This document shows, in pieces, positions 26,518 through 34,860 of a stretch of DNA of 64,000 bases. The first letter of the stretch is position 1, and every line of letters starts with the position of its first letter. This stretch comes from Oryzomonas sagensis (GTDB lineage: Bacteria > Desulfobacterota > Desulfuromonadia > Geobacterales > Pseudopelobacteraceae): positions 800,525-864,524 of the forward strand of contig NZ_VZRA01000001.1 in the NCBI RefSeq assembly GCF_008802355.1. The letters run 5' to 3'. The notes below the pieces were generated by a model. The model was not told where the DNA came from, searched no databases, and saw nothing but the letters and a program-made list of their open reading frames with translations. A program made the translations under genes and the position numbers.

Positions 26518-26994
26518 CTATCTGTGACAGGCCACGCAGCGTTCGTTGTTGGCCCGCCCGTGGCAGCGGTAGCAACTGGCCGGGTCGAGCTTGCCTTCGA
26601 TCTTGTGGAGCGTCAGAAAATCACCGCGGTGGGGCATCTCCCGGTCGGGGCGATAGCCGAATTTGTAGGACGGCTTCATCTCCACCTTGTTGGTATGGCA
26701 GTCGTTGCAGAAGGAACTCTTGTGGCAGACGGCGCAGAGGCGGTCGTCCGAGGCGGCGTAGAAACGGTGGTTTTTCACGAACGCCGGGGTATGGCTGAAG
26801 GCGGTGAGGGCCTTCAGGGTCCCCTTGGCCTGGTCGTCATGGCACTCCGAACAGTCCGCCTGTTGGCCTATGGCCAACGCCTCGGGGTGGGATGCGGGGA
26901 GGCTGGGGAGTTCCTGCATCTGGGCGCAGGCCGCCAGGAGCAGGATCAACCCGGCCAGGAACGCCGCGGGAAGCATCCGGTGCACGATTCTCAT
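26518..26994 (-). CDS. Five-heme c-type cytochrome lipoprotein
   Basis: This 158-aa lipoprotein (lipobox LAAC) has five CxxCH motifs: CSECH, CAVCH, CNDCH, CYRCH and CVACH. Small multiheme lipoproteins of this size, encoded between a porin and a large cytochrome, act in Geobacter conduits as the periplasm-side or intra-barrel electron carrier. Its start overlaps the porin stop by 4 nt, so the two are made together. It resembles ExtC-type proteins in size and heme number; orthology is not established here. Confidence 0.88.
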   Translation of the reverse strand: MRIVHRMLPAAFLAGLILLLAACAQMQELPSLPASHPEALAIGQQADCSECHDDQAKGTLKALTAFSHTPAFVKNHRFYAASDDRLCAVCHKSSFCNDCHTNKVEMKPSYKFGYRPDREMPHRGDFLTLHKIEGKLDPASCYRCHGRANNERCVACHR

Positions 26995-28307
26995 TTTTTT
27001 CCTCCCTTGCGGTCAAAGGTCGTGGTGTAGGTCAGGCGGACGAGCCCCTTGGTCTCTTCGGTAAACTGGGGGTTGCGGCCGTAGCTCACGTCGCCGGAAA
27101 GGGCCAGGGCCGGCGTGATGTGATACCCCAGGGACGCGGTCCCCTCCCAGGCGCTCTTCTCGTTGTAGACCTTGTCCTTGAAGATGTAGTCGATGCCGTC
27201 CAGGGCGGCGAAAATGCCGGCGGAGTCGTACAGGGCAAAGGCGTGCAGCTCGTGGTAGGAAGCGCTGGGGTTCGTGCCGATGGCGAAACCGGACCCGGCG
27301 CGCAGGTAGTGGTAGCCCAGGCCGGTTCGGACGGCGTTGTTCAGGAAGCTGAGGCGGCCGGTGACGCCGTAGCGGTCGGCATTGCCCACTTCGCGGGTGT
27401 AGTGTTTGTAATCCGCGGACAGCCCTGCGTTTTTGGCGACGTCATAGGAGACACTCCCCCCCAGGGAACGGGATTTGTCGGAGGGGTTGAGGGCGGCGCC
27501 GGAGAACATGGCCCAGGCGGAGAGGTAGCTGCGGTCCCGCTGTTCGTTGAATTCCGCCGTGGCGACCAGGCTGCGCACCGGCGTGAGGTTGATGAGGTAG
27601 CTGTGCTCGGCCAGGGTCCTGGTCTCGGTATTGTAGCTGCTGTGCCCCATGATCTCCACCATGCGGACGGGGCTCAGCCAGATGTCGCCCCCCACCAGGC
27701 GGTGGGTGGTGGTGGCGTAATTGACCAGCCTGGGGGCGTTGTCCTCGTAGACCACGGAGGCCCCCAGTTCCAGCAGCCCCCGGTAGCGGTAGCTGCCCCG
27801 GCCGCCGATGATGGAATCCCCCTTGCCGTCGCTCTTCTCCCCGTACAGGTGTTTGGTATGCACGGTGGCCCCGCCGAAGGCCGACAGGCCGAAGCCCAAG
27901 GGCAGGTCGGTGCGGGCGCTGATGCCGTCCACCTGCTCGTTCACGATTCCCTCGTGCACGAAGAGGCGGCCGAGGCGGACGTTGGCGTTGGCCTCCTTGA
28001 AGCGGTACTGGAGGTACCCGTAGGTGAAGCTGCCGTCCACCCTGTCGTTGTTGTAGCTTTTGTCGGCCAGGTCGGCGCGCCCCCAGCCGGAAAAATGCAG
28101 GGAGAGGTTGCCGTCGGCCAGCTTTTCCACATCCAGGCCCAGGAACTGGGTGGCGGGCATGAGGTCCTGTTTGGACGCCCCCGAAATATCGCGCTGTTCA
28201 AAGCGGAAGATGGTGGTGGCGTCGACGGCGGTTTCGGCCGCCGAAGCGGCAGCGGGGAGGGGCAGGAGGGAAACGGCAGATAGCAGGCGGCAAAGAGCTC
28301 TTTTCAT
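26991..28307 (-). CDS. Outer-membrane beta-barrel protein of an electron conduit
   Basis: I start at the second ATG (28307), because GGGAG is then 7 nt away, whereas it would abut the first ATG at 28313. The 438-aa precursor has a Sec signal (MKRALCRLLSAVSLLPLPA, cut near ASA-AE). A long series of alternating amphipathic strands with Gly and aromatic residues follows (LSLHFSGWGRADLADKSYNN, GYLQYRFKEANANVRLGRLF), ending in a typical barrel strand. No heme motif is present. Coupled to two cytochrome lipoproteins, it is the predicted porin that encloses the electron path across the outer membrane. Confidence 0.87.
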   Translation of the reverse strand: MKRALCRLLSAVSLLPLPAAASAAETAVDATTIFRFEQRDISGASKQDLMPATQFLGLDVEKLADGNLSLHFSGWGRADLADKSYNNDRVDGSFTYGYLQYRFKEANANVRLGRLFVHEGIVNEQVDGISARTDLPLGFGLSAFGGATVHTKHLYGEKSDGKGDSIIGGRGSYRYRGLLELGASVVYEDNAPRLVNYATTTHRLVGGDIWLSPVRMVEIMGHSSYNTETRTLAEHSYLINLTPVRSLVATAEFNEQRDRSYLSAWAMFSGAALNPSDKSRSLGGSVSYDVAKNAGLSADYKHYTREVGNADRYGVTGRLSFLNNAVRTGLGYHYLRAGSGFAIGTNPSASYHELHAFALYDSAGIFAALDGIDYIFKDKVYNEKSAWEGTASLGYHITPALALSGDVSYGRNPQFTEETKGLVRLTYTTTFDRKGGKK

Positions 28308-28432
28308 GGGCATGCTCCCGTGCTTTTAAAATAAGAACGCCGTTAAATTAATAGCTTAAACCTATATCATAGATTTTTGAAATAGCAACTAAACGGATAT
28401 TTGCAATCTTATTTGTCCAATGTGCGGCGTGG

Positions 28433-28462
28433 AAAAAGCCGGACTCTATGGTCCGGCTTTTT
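28433..28462 (-). terminator. Rho-independent terminator of leuA
   Basis: AAAAAGCCGGAC / GTCCGGCTTTTT, a 12-bp stem with a 6-nt loop. It lies 27 nt past the leuA stop and has T-runs on both strands, so it could also act in the other direction. Confidence 0.85.
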
Positions 28463-28488
28463 GTGGAAGGAAGGGAGGGGAGACTGGG

Positions 28489-30054
28489 TCAGACGGTTTC
28501 CTTGAGGCGCTTCTGCCGTAAATTCAGCCTGTTGAGCGCATGAACGTAGGCCTTGGCCGAGGCCTCGATGATATCGGTGGAGGAGCCCTTGCCCACCACG
28601 ACGTTGTTCCCTTCGGCCACACGCACGGTGACCTCGCCCTGGGCGTCGGTGCCGCTGGTGATGGCGCCCACGTTGTATTGCACCAGCTTGGCCTTGGTCT
28701 TGGTCAGTTTCTTGATGGCCTTGAGGGTGGCATCCACCGGGCCGTCGCCCAGTTCGGCGGTGCGCACCGGCTCGCCGTCGATCTCCAGCTGCACCGTGGC
28801 GGTGGCCACGGCAAAGGAGCCGCAGGTGACGGTGATGTGCCCCAGCCGGTACTTCACGTCCTCGCGGGACTCTTCCATCACGATGGCGTCCAGGTCTTCG
28901 TCGAAGACCTCCTTCTTCAGGTCCGCCAAGGCCTTGAAGCGCTCAAAGGCCCGGTTGAGCCGGTCGTCGTCCAGGTCGTGGCCCAACTCCTCCAGGCGTT
29001 GCTTGAAGGCGTGGCGTCCCGAGTGCTTGCCCAGCACCAGGGCGCTGGCGGAAAGCCCCACCGATTCCGGCGTCATGATCTCGTAGGTGGACTTGTCCAT
29101 CATCATGCCGTGCTGGTGGATGCCCGCCTCGTGGGCAAAGGCGTTGGCCCCCACGATCGCCTTGTTGGGCTGGACCCCGATGCCGGTGATGTTGGACAGG
29201 AGGCGGCTGGCCGGGGTGAGCTGTTCGGTCGCCACGTTGGTGGTAAAGGGGAGGATGTCGTGGCGCGTGCGCAGCGCCATGATGAATTCCTCCAGGGAGC
29301 AGTTGCCGGCCCGTTCGCCGATGCCGTTGATGGTGCACTCCACCTGGCGGGCGCCCGCCTGCACGGCGGCGATGGAATTGGCCACGGACAGCCCCAGGTC
29401 GTTGTGGCAGTGGACTGAGATGATGGCGCGGTCGATGTTTTTCACATGCTCCTTCAGGTAGGTGATGATGTTGAAGTACTCGAAGGGGATGGTGTAGCCG
29501 ACCGTATCCGGGATATTGACCGTGGTGGCGCCGGCGTCGATGACCGCCTCCACCACCTCGGCCAGAAACGGCAGCCGCGTCCGGGTGGCGTCCTCGCAGG
29601 AGAACTCCACGTTGGGGGTATAGGAAGCGGCCCTTTTCACCGCCTTGATGGCCGCCGCCAGCACCTTGGCCGGCTCCATCTTCAGCTTGTACTGCATGTG
29701 GATGTCGGAGGTGGCGATGAAGGTGTGGATGCGCCCCTTGTCGCCGGCGTGTTTCAGCGCCTCCCAGGCCCGGTCGATATCCTTGTCGCCCGCGCGGCAC
29801 AGACCGGCGATCTGGGGTCCCTTGATCTGTTGGGCCACCAGCTTGACCGCCTCGAAATCGCCTTCGGAAGCAATGGGGAATCCGGCCTCGATCACGTCCA
29901 CGTTCATCTTCTGGAGCTGTTTTGCCACCCGCAGTTTTTCTTCGATATTCATGCTGTTGCCGGGGGCCTGTTCGCCGTCCCGCAGCGTGGTGTCAAAAAT
30001 CCTGATCAGTTGCCGGTCGTCCTGCTTCTGTTTTTTCGTCGGTGCCTTTGCCAT
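28489..30054 (-). CDS. leuA: 2-isopropylmalate synthase
   Basis: LeuA condenses acetyl-CoA and 2-oxoisovalerate, the first committed step of leucine synthesis. The 521-aa protein has the HMGL-like catalytic barrel (RIFDTTLRDGEQAPG at about 18-32; metal ligands in VHCHNDLGL; NGIGERAGN). The C-terminal LeuA dimer/regulatory domain (about 385-515) has Gly/Asp motifs for leucine feedback. Its RBS is AAAGGAG, 11 nt from ATG 30054. It is controlled by the T-box leader just upstream, so expression should rise when tRNA-Leu is uncharged. Citramalate or homocitrate synthase are less likely, given the leucine-type specifier. Confidence 0.94.
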   Translation of the reverse strand: MAKAPTKKQKQDDRQLIRIFDTTLRDGEQAPGNSMNIEEKLRVAKQLQKMNVDVIEAGFPIASEGDFEAVKLVAQQIKGPQIAGLCRAGDKDIDRAWEALKHAGDKGRIHTFIATSDIHMQYKLKMEPAKVLAAAIKAVKRAASYTPNVEFSCEDATRTRLPFLAEVVEAVIDAGATTVNIPDTVGYTIPFEYFNIITYLKEHVKNIDRAIISVHCHNDLGLSVANSIAAVQAGARQVECTINGIGERAGNCSLEEFIMALRTRHDILPFTTNVATEQLTPASRLLSNITGIGVQPNKAIVGANAFAHEAGIHQHGMMMDKSTYEIMTPESVGLSASALVLGKHSGRHAFKQRLEELGHDLDDDRLNRAFERFKALADLKKEVFDEDLDAIVMEESREDVKYRLGHITVTCGSFAVATATVQLEIDGEPVRTAELGDGPVDATLKAIKKLTKTKAKLVQYNVGAITSGTDAQGEVTVRVAEGNNVVVGKGSSTDIIEASAKAYVHALNRLNLRQKRLKETV

Positions 30055-30189
30055 GTCTCGCTACGCTCCTTTCCTGGTTGTACACGAACGCCGTTCGTTC
30101 GTCGAAAGCCCTGGGGCAAGTATATCCCCTTTTCGGCGCTTTCGCTCTGCCGGAGGGAGAATTCCGGCGTCGTGGTATGGTGATGGAAA

Positions 30190-30444
30190 ATAAAAAAAGC
30201 CTCCGCCCCAAACAGGGGCGAAGGCTTTGTAAGCACATTCGCGGTACCACCCTTTTCACCCGACACGACGATCTGTGTCAGGCCTCGATTCACCCTTGAC
30301 GCGGGAGGACGGCTTCGGCTAGCCGGAGGTTCACCGAAGCGGCTCTGAGGCGAGTTCATCGATCACGCTTACCGGTTCGCACCAACCACCGGCTCTCTGG
30401 GAAGCCTGAAACGACTACTACTCCTCTTCGTTGCCTTTCGAATA
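30190..30444 (-). promoter_or_regulatory. T-box riboswitch leader of leuA (Leu, CUC specifier)
   Basis: On the minus strand the leader contains the T-box sequence AAGGGTGGTACCGCG (30254-30240) and, further on, a terminator stem (AAAGCCTTCGCCCC / GGGGCGGAGGCTTT) with seven T residues (30227-30192). The upstream Stem I region has an AGAG-containing arm (near 30394) and a specifier loop GATGAACTCGCC, in which CTC (30354-30352) is a leucine codon. Uncharged tRNA-Leu would stabilise the antiterminator and allow leuA transcription. The specifier assignment is from position and context, not from a fold calculation. Confidence 0.9.
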
Positions 30445-30450
30445 TGGGCC

Positions 30451-30480
30451 ATCATAAGAGCAACAATTCGGCAAAGTCAA
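30451..30480 (-). promoter_or_regulatory. Promoter of the T-box-leuA transcript
   Basis: -35 TTGACT (30480-30475), an 18-nt spacer and -10 TATGAT (30456-30451). It is placed correctly to start the leader RNA near 30444. Confidence 0.75.
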
Positions 30481-30620
30481 GATGTTTTATTTTTGGCGGG
30501 GTGGATTTGATAATGCCAAACAAAATGTTTAAGACTGGTGGGTTGGCACTACCTCAATCTGCCGCACCGGGGTGACAGCCCCGAAGACGGCACATGCATG
30601 TCCCCGTAATTGCTAATACA

Positions 30621-31025
30621 TCATGACTTCTTCGTATCAAACGCGGATTGGGACCTCCTCACGGCTTCCCAATTCCCGGAAACCCAGTCGAAAAGCACTT
30701 CCATCGGGCGCAGCAGACTCTTGCCAAGGTCTGTGAGTTCGTATTCGACGCGCGGCGGGACCTCCGGGAACAACTCCCTTATTACCAGCCCGTCCCGTTC
30801 CAGATTCCGCAACGTTACCGTCAGCATTCTCTGGGAGATATGCGGGATCGATTTTTCCAGCTCGGAAAAGCGGGCGCGATTGCCGTGAATCTTGGCAAGG
30901 GCCAGGATCAAAAAGATCGTCCACTTGTCGCCGACCTTGGTCAGCAGTTCCCGGACAGCCAGAGGGTCTTTGTGGCCACACACGTACGCGGGGTCCAACC
31001 CCTGGGTTTTATTGGCGCTTTTCAT
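30621..31025 (-). CDS. HxlR-family winged-helix regulator
   Basis: This 134-aa DNA-binding protein has the HxlR/MarR-like winged helix: VGDKWTIFLILALA, RFSELEKSIPHISQRMLTVT and the wing LERDGLVIRELFPEVPPRVE. A single Cys near the N-terminus (YVCGHKDPL) matches redox-sensing family members, where it reacts with quinones or electrophiles. It is divergent from the NTF2-like and azoreductase genes, which it probably represses. An imperfect inverted sequence in the intergenic gap overlaps the -35 of the divergent promoter. Confidence 0.88.
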   Translation of the reverse strand: MKSANKTQGLDPAYVCGHKDPLAVRELLTKVGDKWTIFLILALAKIHGNRARFSELEKSIPHISQRMLTVTLRNLERDGLVIRELFPEVPPRVEYELTDLGKSLLRPMEVLFDWVSGNWEAVRRSQSAFDTKKS

Positions 31026-31065
31026 AGCTTACGTTCCTGTCTGCTACCTATTTTGAGGTGCGTAC

Positions 31066-31094
31066 TTACCATCCTGCAACGACCGATATATAAT
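31066..31094 (+). promoter_or_regulatory. Promoter of the NTF2-like/azoreductase unit with possible HxlR operator
   Basis: -35 TTACCA (31066-31071), a 17-nt spacer and a perfect -10 TATAAT (31089-31094). The upstream tract from 31045 to 31070 (CTACCTATTTTGAGGTGCGT, then ACTTACC) is partly symmetric and overlaps the -35, so a repressor bound there would block the polymerase. Confidence 0.55.
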
Positions 31095-31149
31095 CGACTA
31101 TAGATCAGGAGGCGACATAAGAAAAGCACGTAACGAAAGGAGCCGGTCC

Positions 31150-31578
31150 ATGCCCAAGGACAAATACCCCCACCACGAAGCGCTCAACCCCTTCTTTGCC
31201 GTGGTGATGGAAGGATTGCACGGTCTGGTCGATGGCGACCATTACTTCGACACCATTGCCGACGATGCCGAATTCGAGTTTCTCTACCGTTTCCCCGGTT
31301 GGCCGGAGAAGATTCACGGGCGGGAAAATCTGATAGCCGCGTATTCCGGCTATGGCGACAACATCAAGGTCCACAAGGGCGACAACCTTGCCGTGCATCA
31401 TGACCGGGAGCAGGGCGTCGTTGTGCTGGAATACCAGGTTCACGGCACGATCCTGAGAACCGGCGCCGCCTATGACAACCGGTTTGTCTCCATCGTCACC
31501 ATACGGGACCGGAAAATTGTCCGCTGGAGGGACTACATGGACTCCCTCGCCGCATGGCAGGCCCTTGGCGGCAACTGA
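31150..31578 (+). CDS. NTF2-like (SnoaL-type) family protein
   Basis: This 142-aa cytosolic protein has the compact alpha+beta cone fold signature: an early helix with HEALNPFF, the LVDGDHYFDTIADDAEFEFL segment, then strands VVVLEYQVHG and FVSIVTIRDRKIVRWRDYMD. It carries AAAGGAG before its ATG and lies 41 nt upstream of the azoreductase. In such HxlR-controlled pairs, NTF2-like proteins may bind or convert a small electrophilic or aromatic compound. The substrate is unknown. Confidence 0.8.
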   Translation: MPKDKYPHHEALNPFFAVVMEGLHGLVDGDHYFDTIADDAEFEFLYRFPGWPEKIHGRENLIAAYSGYGDNIKVHKGDNLAVHHDREQGVVVLEYQVHGTILRTGAAYDNRFVSIVTIRDRKIVRWRDYMDSLAAWQALGGN

Positions 31579-31619
31579 TAGTCCCCCTTACATCGTCATC
31601 ACCTGAAAGGAAGAACATC

Positions 31620-32240
31620 ATGACCAAGCAAATCCTTGTTGTCTCCGCAAGCCCCCGAGGCAGTGAATCCGCCAGCCGGACGATCGCTCAAAAACTGGAT
31701 GCGAGACTGCGCAAAGAATTCCCGGACGCGCAGTATGTCTACCGCGATCTGGCGGAAGATCATCTGCCCCATCTGGATGGCAGCACCCTGAAGGCGATCA
31801 CGTCGCAAGATGCAAAAGAGGTCGAAGAGAATCGCGAGGCGGCCCGTCTGTCCGACAAACTGACCGCGGAGCTTCTGGCGTCGGACCTGGTGGTCATTGC
31901 GACGCCCATGTGGAATTTCGGCATCCCTTCGCTGCTCAAGGCGTGGATAGACCTTGTGGTGCGTCCCGGAAGAACCTTCCGGTACGCAGAGGCGGGGGTG
32001 GAAGGGCTGGCCAGGGGGAAAAAGGCCATCCTGGTGATCGCTTCGGGAGGGGTCTTTACCGACGGCCCGTGGAAACCGTGGGATTACGTGGACCCCTATT
32101 TGCGCCAAATACTCAAGTTCATCGGCATCGAGGATGTGCAGACCGTTCGGGTCGAAGGCCTGAATGTTCCGCCTCTCGTCGCCGCGGCCATTCCGAATGC
32201 GGAGCGAGCCATCAGCGAACTCGCCCTCGCCGAGGCATGA
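31620..32240 (+). CDS. azoR: FMN-dependent NADH-azoreductase
   Basis: AzoR is a flavodoxin-fold NADH:quinone/azo reductase that detoxifies quinones. From ATG 31620 (GAAAGGAAG upstream) the protein is 206 aa, with the FMN phosphate loop SASPRGSESAS and the flavin-contacting PMWNFGIPSLLKAWID plus ASGGVFTDGPW segments. The upstream NTF2-like gene and divergent HxlR regulator suggest a small quinone- or aldehyde-response operon. Confidence 0.92.
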   Translation: MTKQILVVSASPRGSESASRTIAQKLDARLRKEFPDAQYVYRDLAEDHLPHLDGSTLKAITSQDAKEVEENREAARLSDKLTAELLASDLVVIATPMWNFGIPSLLKAWIDLVVRPGRTFRYAEAGVEGLARGKKAILVIASGGVFTDGPWKPWDYVDPYLRQILKFIGIEDVQTVRVEGLNVPPLVAAAIPNAERAISELALAEA

Positions 32241-32260
32241 TGCATATCGTGGCTCACAGC

Positions 32261-32290
32261 AAAGCCCCTCTGAATCGGAGGGGCTTTGTT
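32261..32290 (+). terminator. Rho-independent terminator after azoR
   Basis: A 10-bp stem (AAAGCCCCTC / GAGGGGCTTT) with a 7-nt loop and a following GTTTGTTTG tract. Confidence 0.88.
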
Positions 32291-32431
32291 TGTTTGAAGA
32301 GTCCGGTTGTGAGGTGGGGGCGTTATTGCAGGGTCCAGTCCTCAAAATTTGAGTTTTGGAGCCCTGCCCCTTAAGCCTCCTGCGAACAGTCCTGTAAAAC
32401 GTGGAATGTCATTGTTAAAGCCGCAAGTAAT

Positions 32432-32959
32432 TCACTTGACAATAACAGTATTGTCAGCCGGACCGGTGGCGCTGGTTGGAGCAGACACTATGGAACCAAC
32501 GGATGTGTTGATGGCGTTTTGATCTCCGTTTACCGTTACGGTACTACCGCCTGTTGTCCTGATGATTGTTCCAGAGGGGACCAAAATTGTCTCGCCGCTG
32601 GTTGTCAGAGTAATTGATTGCCCGGCAGCGAGTGTCGCCAGGGAAACTTGGATAGTCAGAGTTTGCTTGCACGTTGTGACGGGATTGGAGGAATCGGAGA
32701 CTTCGACCGTAAAGGTGCTGGTGCCGGCAGTAGTGGGGGTTCCTAATATCTCTCCCTTTGCGCTGAGGGTTAAGCCGTTTGGTAGACCGCCGTCTGATAT
32801 TGACCAAGTATAAGGGTTCTCGCCATTGTTGCTTATAAGTATTTGATAATAAGCGGTCCCCACGGTCGCGGCCGGCAACGTTTTTGTATCAATCTCTACG
32901 TTGGTGCCTCCGCATCCCGCGCACATCAGGATTACAACGCCTACAAGAAAAGATTTCAT
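32432..32959 (-). CDS. Putative Ig-domain lipoprotein
   Basis: From ATG 32959 the product is 175 aa and starts with a lipoprotein signal (MKSFLVGVVILMCAGC). The upstream extension in the same frame would hide that signal. Residues about 22-100 match a He_PIG-type Ig fold (LPAATVGTAYYQILISNNGE; GLPNGLTLSAKGEILGTPTT). The remaining Thr/Ser/Gly-rich part has a repeated strand pattern (TIIRTTGGSTVTVNGDQN). It is probably a surface or periplasmic structural or adhesive protein. It stands alone, with divergent repeats and a toxin-antitoxin pair to its right. Confidence 0.72.
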   Translation of the reverse strand: MKSFLVGVVILMCAGCGGTNVEIDTKTLPAATVGTAYYQILISNNGENPYTWSISDGGLPNGLTLSAKGEILGTPTTAGTSTFTVEVSDSSNPVTTCKQTLTIQVSLATLAAGQSITLTTSGETILVPSGTIIRTTGGSTVTVNGDQNAINTSVGSIVSAPTSATGPADNTVIVK

Positions 32960-33245
32960 GAACAAAACAACTCCCAAATCAATATTCAAGGCCGTGACGT
33001 CCAAAAACTCATGAGAATATATGTCCTTTTACTCCGTCTAGATGCACATTTCAATTGTAAAATCAGTATGTTAAAATAATTACCACTCTCCTGAAAATGT
33101 TAAAAAAAATTAACACTCCCCGCCTCTCTCCCCAACTCCCTGTCATCACACAAAAAAAGGCCCTCGAACCGCCTTCGGGAGCCCCTCCTTGTATCATTTT
33201 GAATCACGCCCTCCCAAGCAAGCGTCGAACCCCAAACACCATCTG

Positions 33246-33381
33246 TCCACGAAAGACACGAAAAGCACGAACGAAACAAACAACCGGGATGAAGTGGGAA
33301 CTTTGACCACTCACCAGAAAGGCAAGCCGCTTGTACCCATAATCAACCGGCTTTGTTCGTGCCGTTCGTGCTTTTCGTGGA
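33246..33381. repeat. Inverted repeat, CGAAAGACACGAAAAGCACG variant
   Basis: The left arm begins TCCACGAAAGACACGAAAAG (33246) and the right arm ends CGTTCGTGCTTTTCGTGGA (33381), separated by about 80 nt. It is the same design as the other long-range inverted repeats in the window but has a different core. The rest of the 33.0-33.47 kb gap shows no gene. Confidence 0.6.
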
Positions 33382-33468
33382 CCGCCGTCGTTTTAAGGCC
33401 GAAACAGTAACTTGTCATCATCAGGTCTCTATGCTAACGTAAAATCACCGAAAACAAGGAGGGTGATC

Positions 33469-33678
33469 ATGCCACGTTCCGCAACCGATCTGCTTGATCT
33501 TTCCGAACTTCCTGCTCCTCAGCGTCGCGAGGTGCGGGATTTTGTCCAGTTTTTGCTTACCCGGCAGGCAGGCGCGAAAAAACCTGCGGCATCCTATCGT
33601 TTCAGCGATCTGTGCGGCACCATGGCCTGGAAGGGGGATGCTGTAGCTGCTCAACGGAGTCTGCGGGATGAGTGGTAA
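33469..33678 (+). CDS. Antitoxin of a VapBC-like pair
   Basis: This 69-aa protein starts at ATG 33469 behind the very strong AAGGAGGGTGATC. An N-terminal helix-rich part (DLLDLSELPAPQRREVRDFV) is followed by a C-terminal segment (YRFSDLCGTMAWKGDAVAAQ) of the kind that wraps a PIN toxin. It overlaps the toxin start by 11 nt, the usual coupling in such pairs. It resembles DUF2281-type antitoxins; DNA binding is assumed, not visible. Confidence 0.78.
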   Translation: MPRSATDLLDLSELPAPQRREVRDFVQFLLTRQAGAKKPAASYRFSDLCGTMAWKGDAVAAQRSLRDEW

Positions 33679-34045
33679 ACTACGCTATGTGCTCGACACC
33701 AATGCCGTTGTATCGCTTTTGAACGGCAACCGAGAACTGGCTACCCGGCTTGAAGCAGCGGAGTATGTCGGCATTTCGGTTGTTACCTACCTCGAATTTC
33801 TCGCTTTCGATGGCTTGACACTTAATGATCGGAAAAGTTTCAAGCGATTTTGCTCAAGGATCGAGATAGTTCCGCTTGTCCATAATGACGAACTCGCGGA
33901 CAGTGCCTTGACATTGCGCACACAGCATCGACTGAAACTTCCCGATGCAATTATTGGCGCGACCGCTCTTTGTCGCAAAGCCATTATCATCACAAACGAC
34001 TCTCATTTTTCCGGCATTGCATCCCTTACGGTTCAAAGCTGTTGA
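33668..34045 (+). CDS. PIN-domain toxin (VapC-like ribonuclease)
   Basis: This 125-aa PIN-domain protein has the acidic metal-binding set in order: Asp in YVLDTNAVVSLL, Glu in VVTYLEFLAF, Asp in LKLPDAIIGATAL and Asp in IITNDSHF. VapC-type toxins cleave specific RNAs (often tRNA or rRNA) when the antitoxin is lost. Length and motif spacing are complete, so it looks functional. It overlaps the antitoxin gene upstream. Confidence 0.88.
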   Translation: MSGKLRYVLDTNAVVSLLNGNRELATRLEAAEYVGISVVTYLEFLAFDGLTLNDRKSFKRFCSRIEIVPLVHNDELADSALTLRTQHRLKLPDAIIGATALCRKAIIITNDSHFSGIASLTVQSC

Positions 34046-34097
34046 TCCCTCTTCCCCCTCCCTAACCCTCCCCCGACGGGGGGGACACACTACAAAC

Positions 34098-34131
34098 AAA
34101 AAACGCCCCGCCGGTATCCCGGTAGGGCGTC
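34098..34131 (-). terminator. Terminator of the liv operon
   Basis: On the minus strand, ACGCCCTACCGG-GATA-CCGGCGGGGCGT followed by TTTTTTG. The stem tolerates two imperfect pairs. It lies 24 nt after the livF stop. Confidence 0.78.
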
Positions 34132-34155
34132 GCTATAGGTGTATGCAAGGGGCGG

Positions 34156-34859
<704 letters not shown>

Positions 34860-34860
<1 letters not shown>

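Noticed and set aside
26892-28283. 463-codon plus-strand frame over the porin gene
   Set aside because: Antisense to a protein with a signal peptide and barrel pattern; no ribosome site or domain.
28314-28432. Cyclic-di-GMP riboswitch upstream of the cytochrome operon
   Set aside because: Such switches are common before Geobacter cytochrome genes, but no GEMM-like conserved core was found on the minus strand here.
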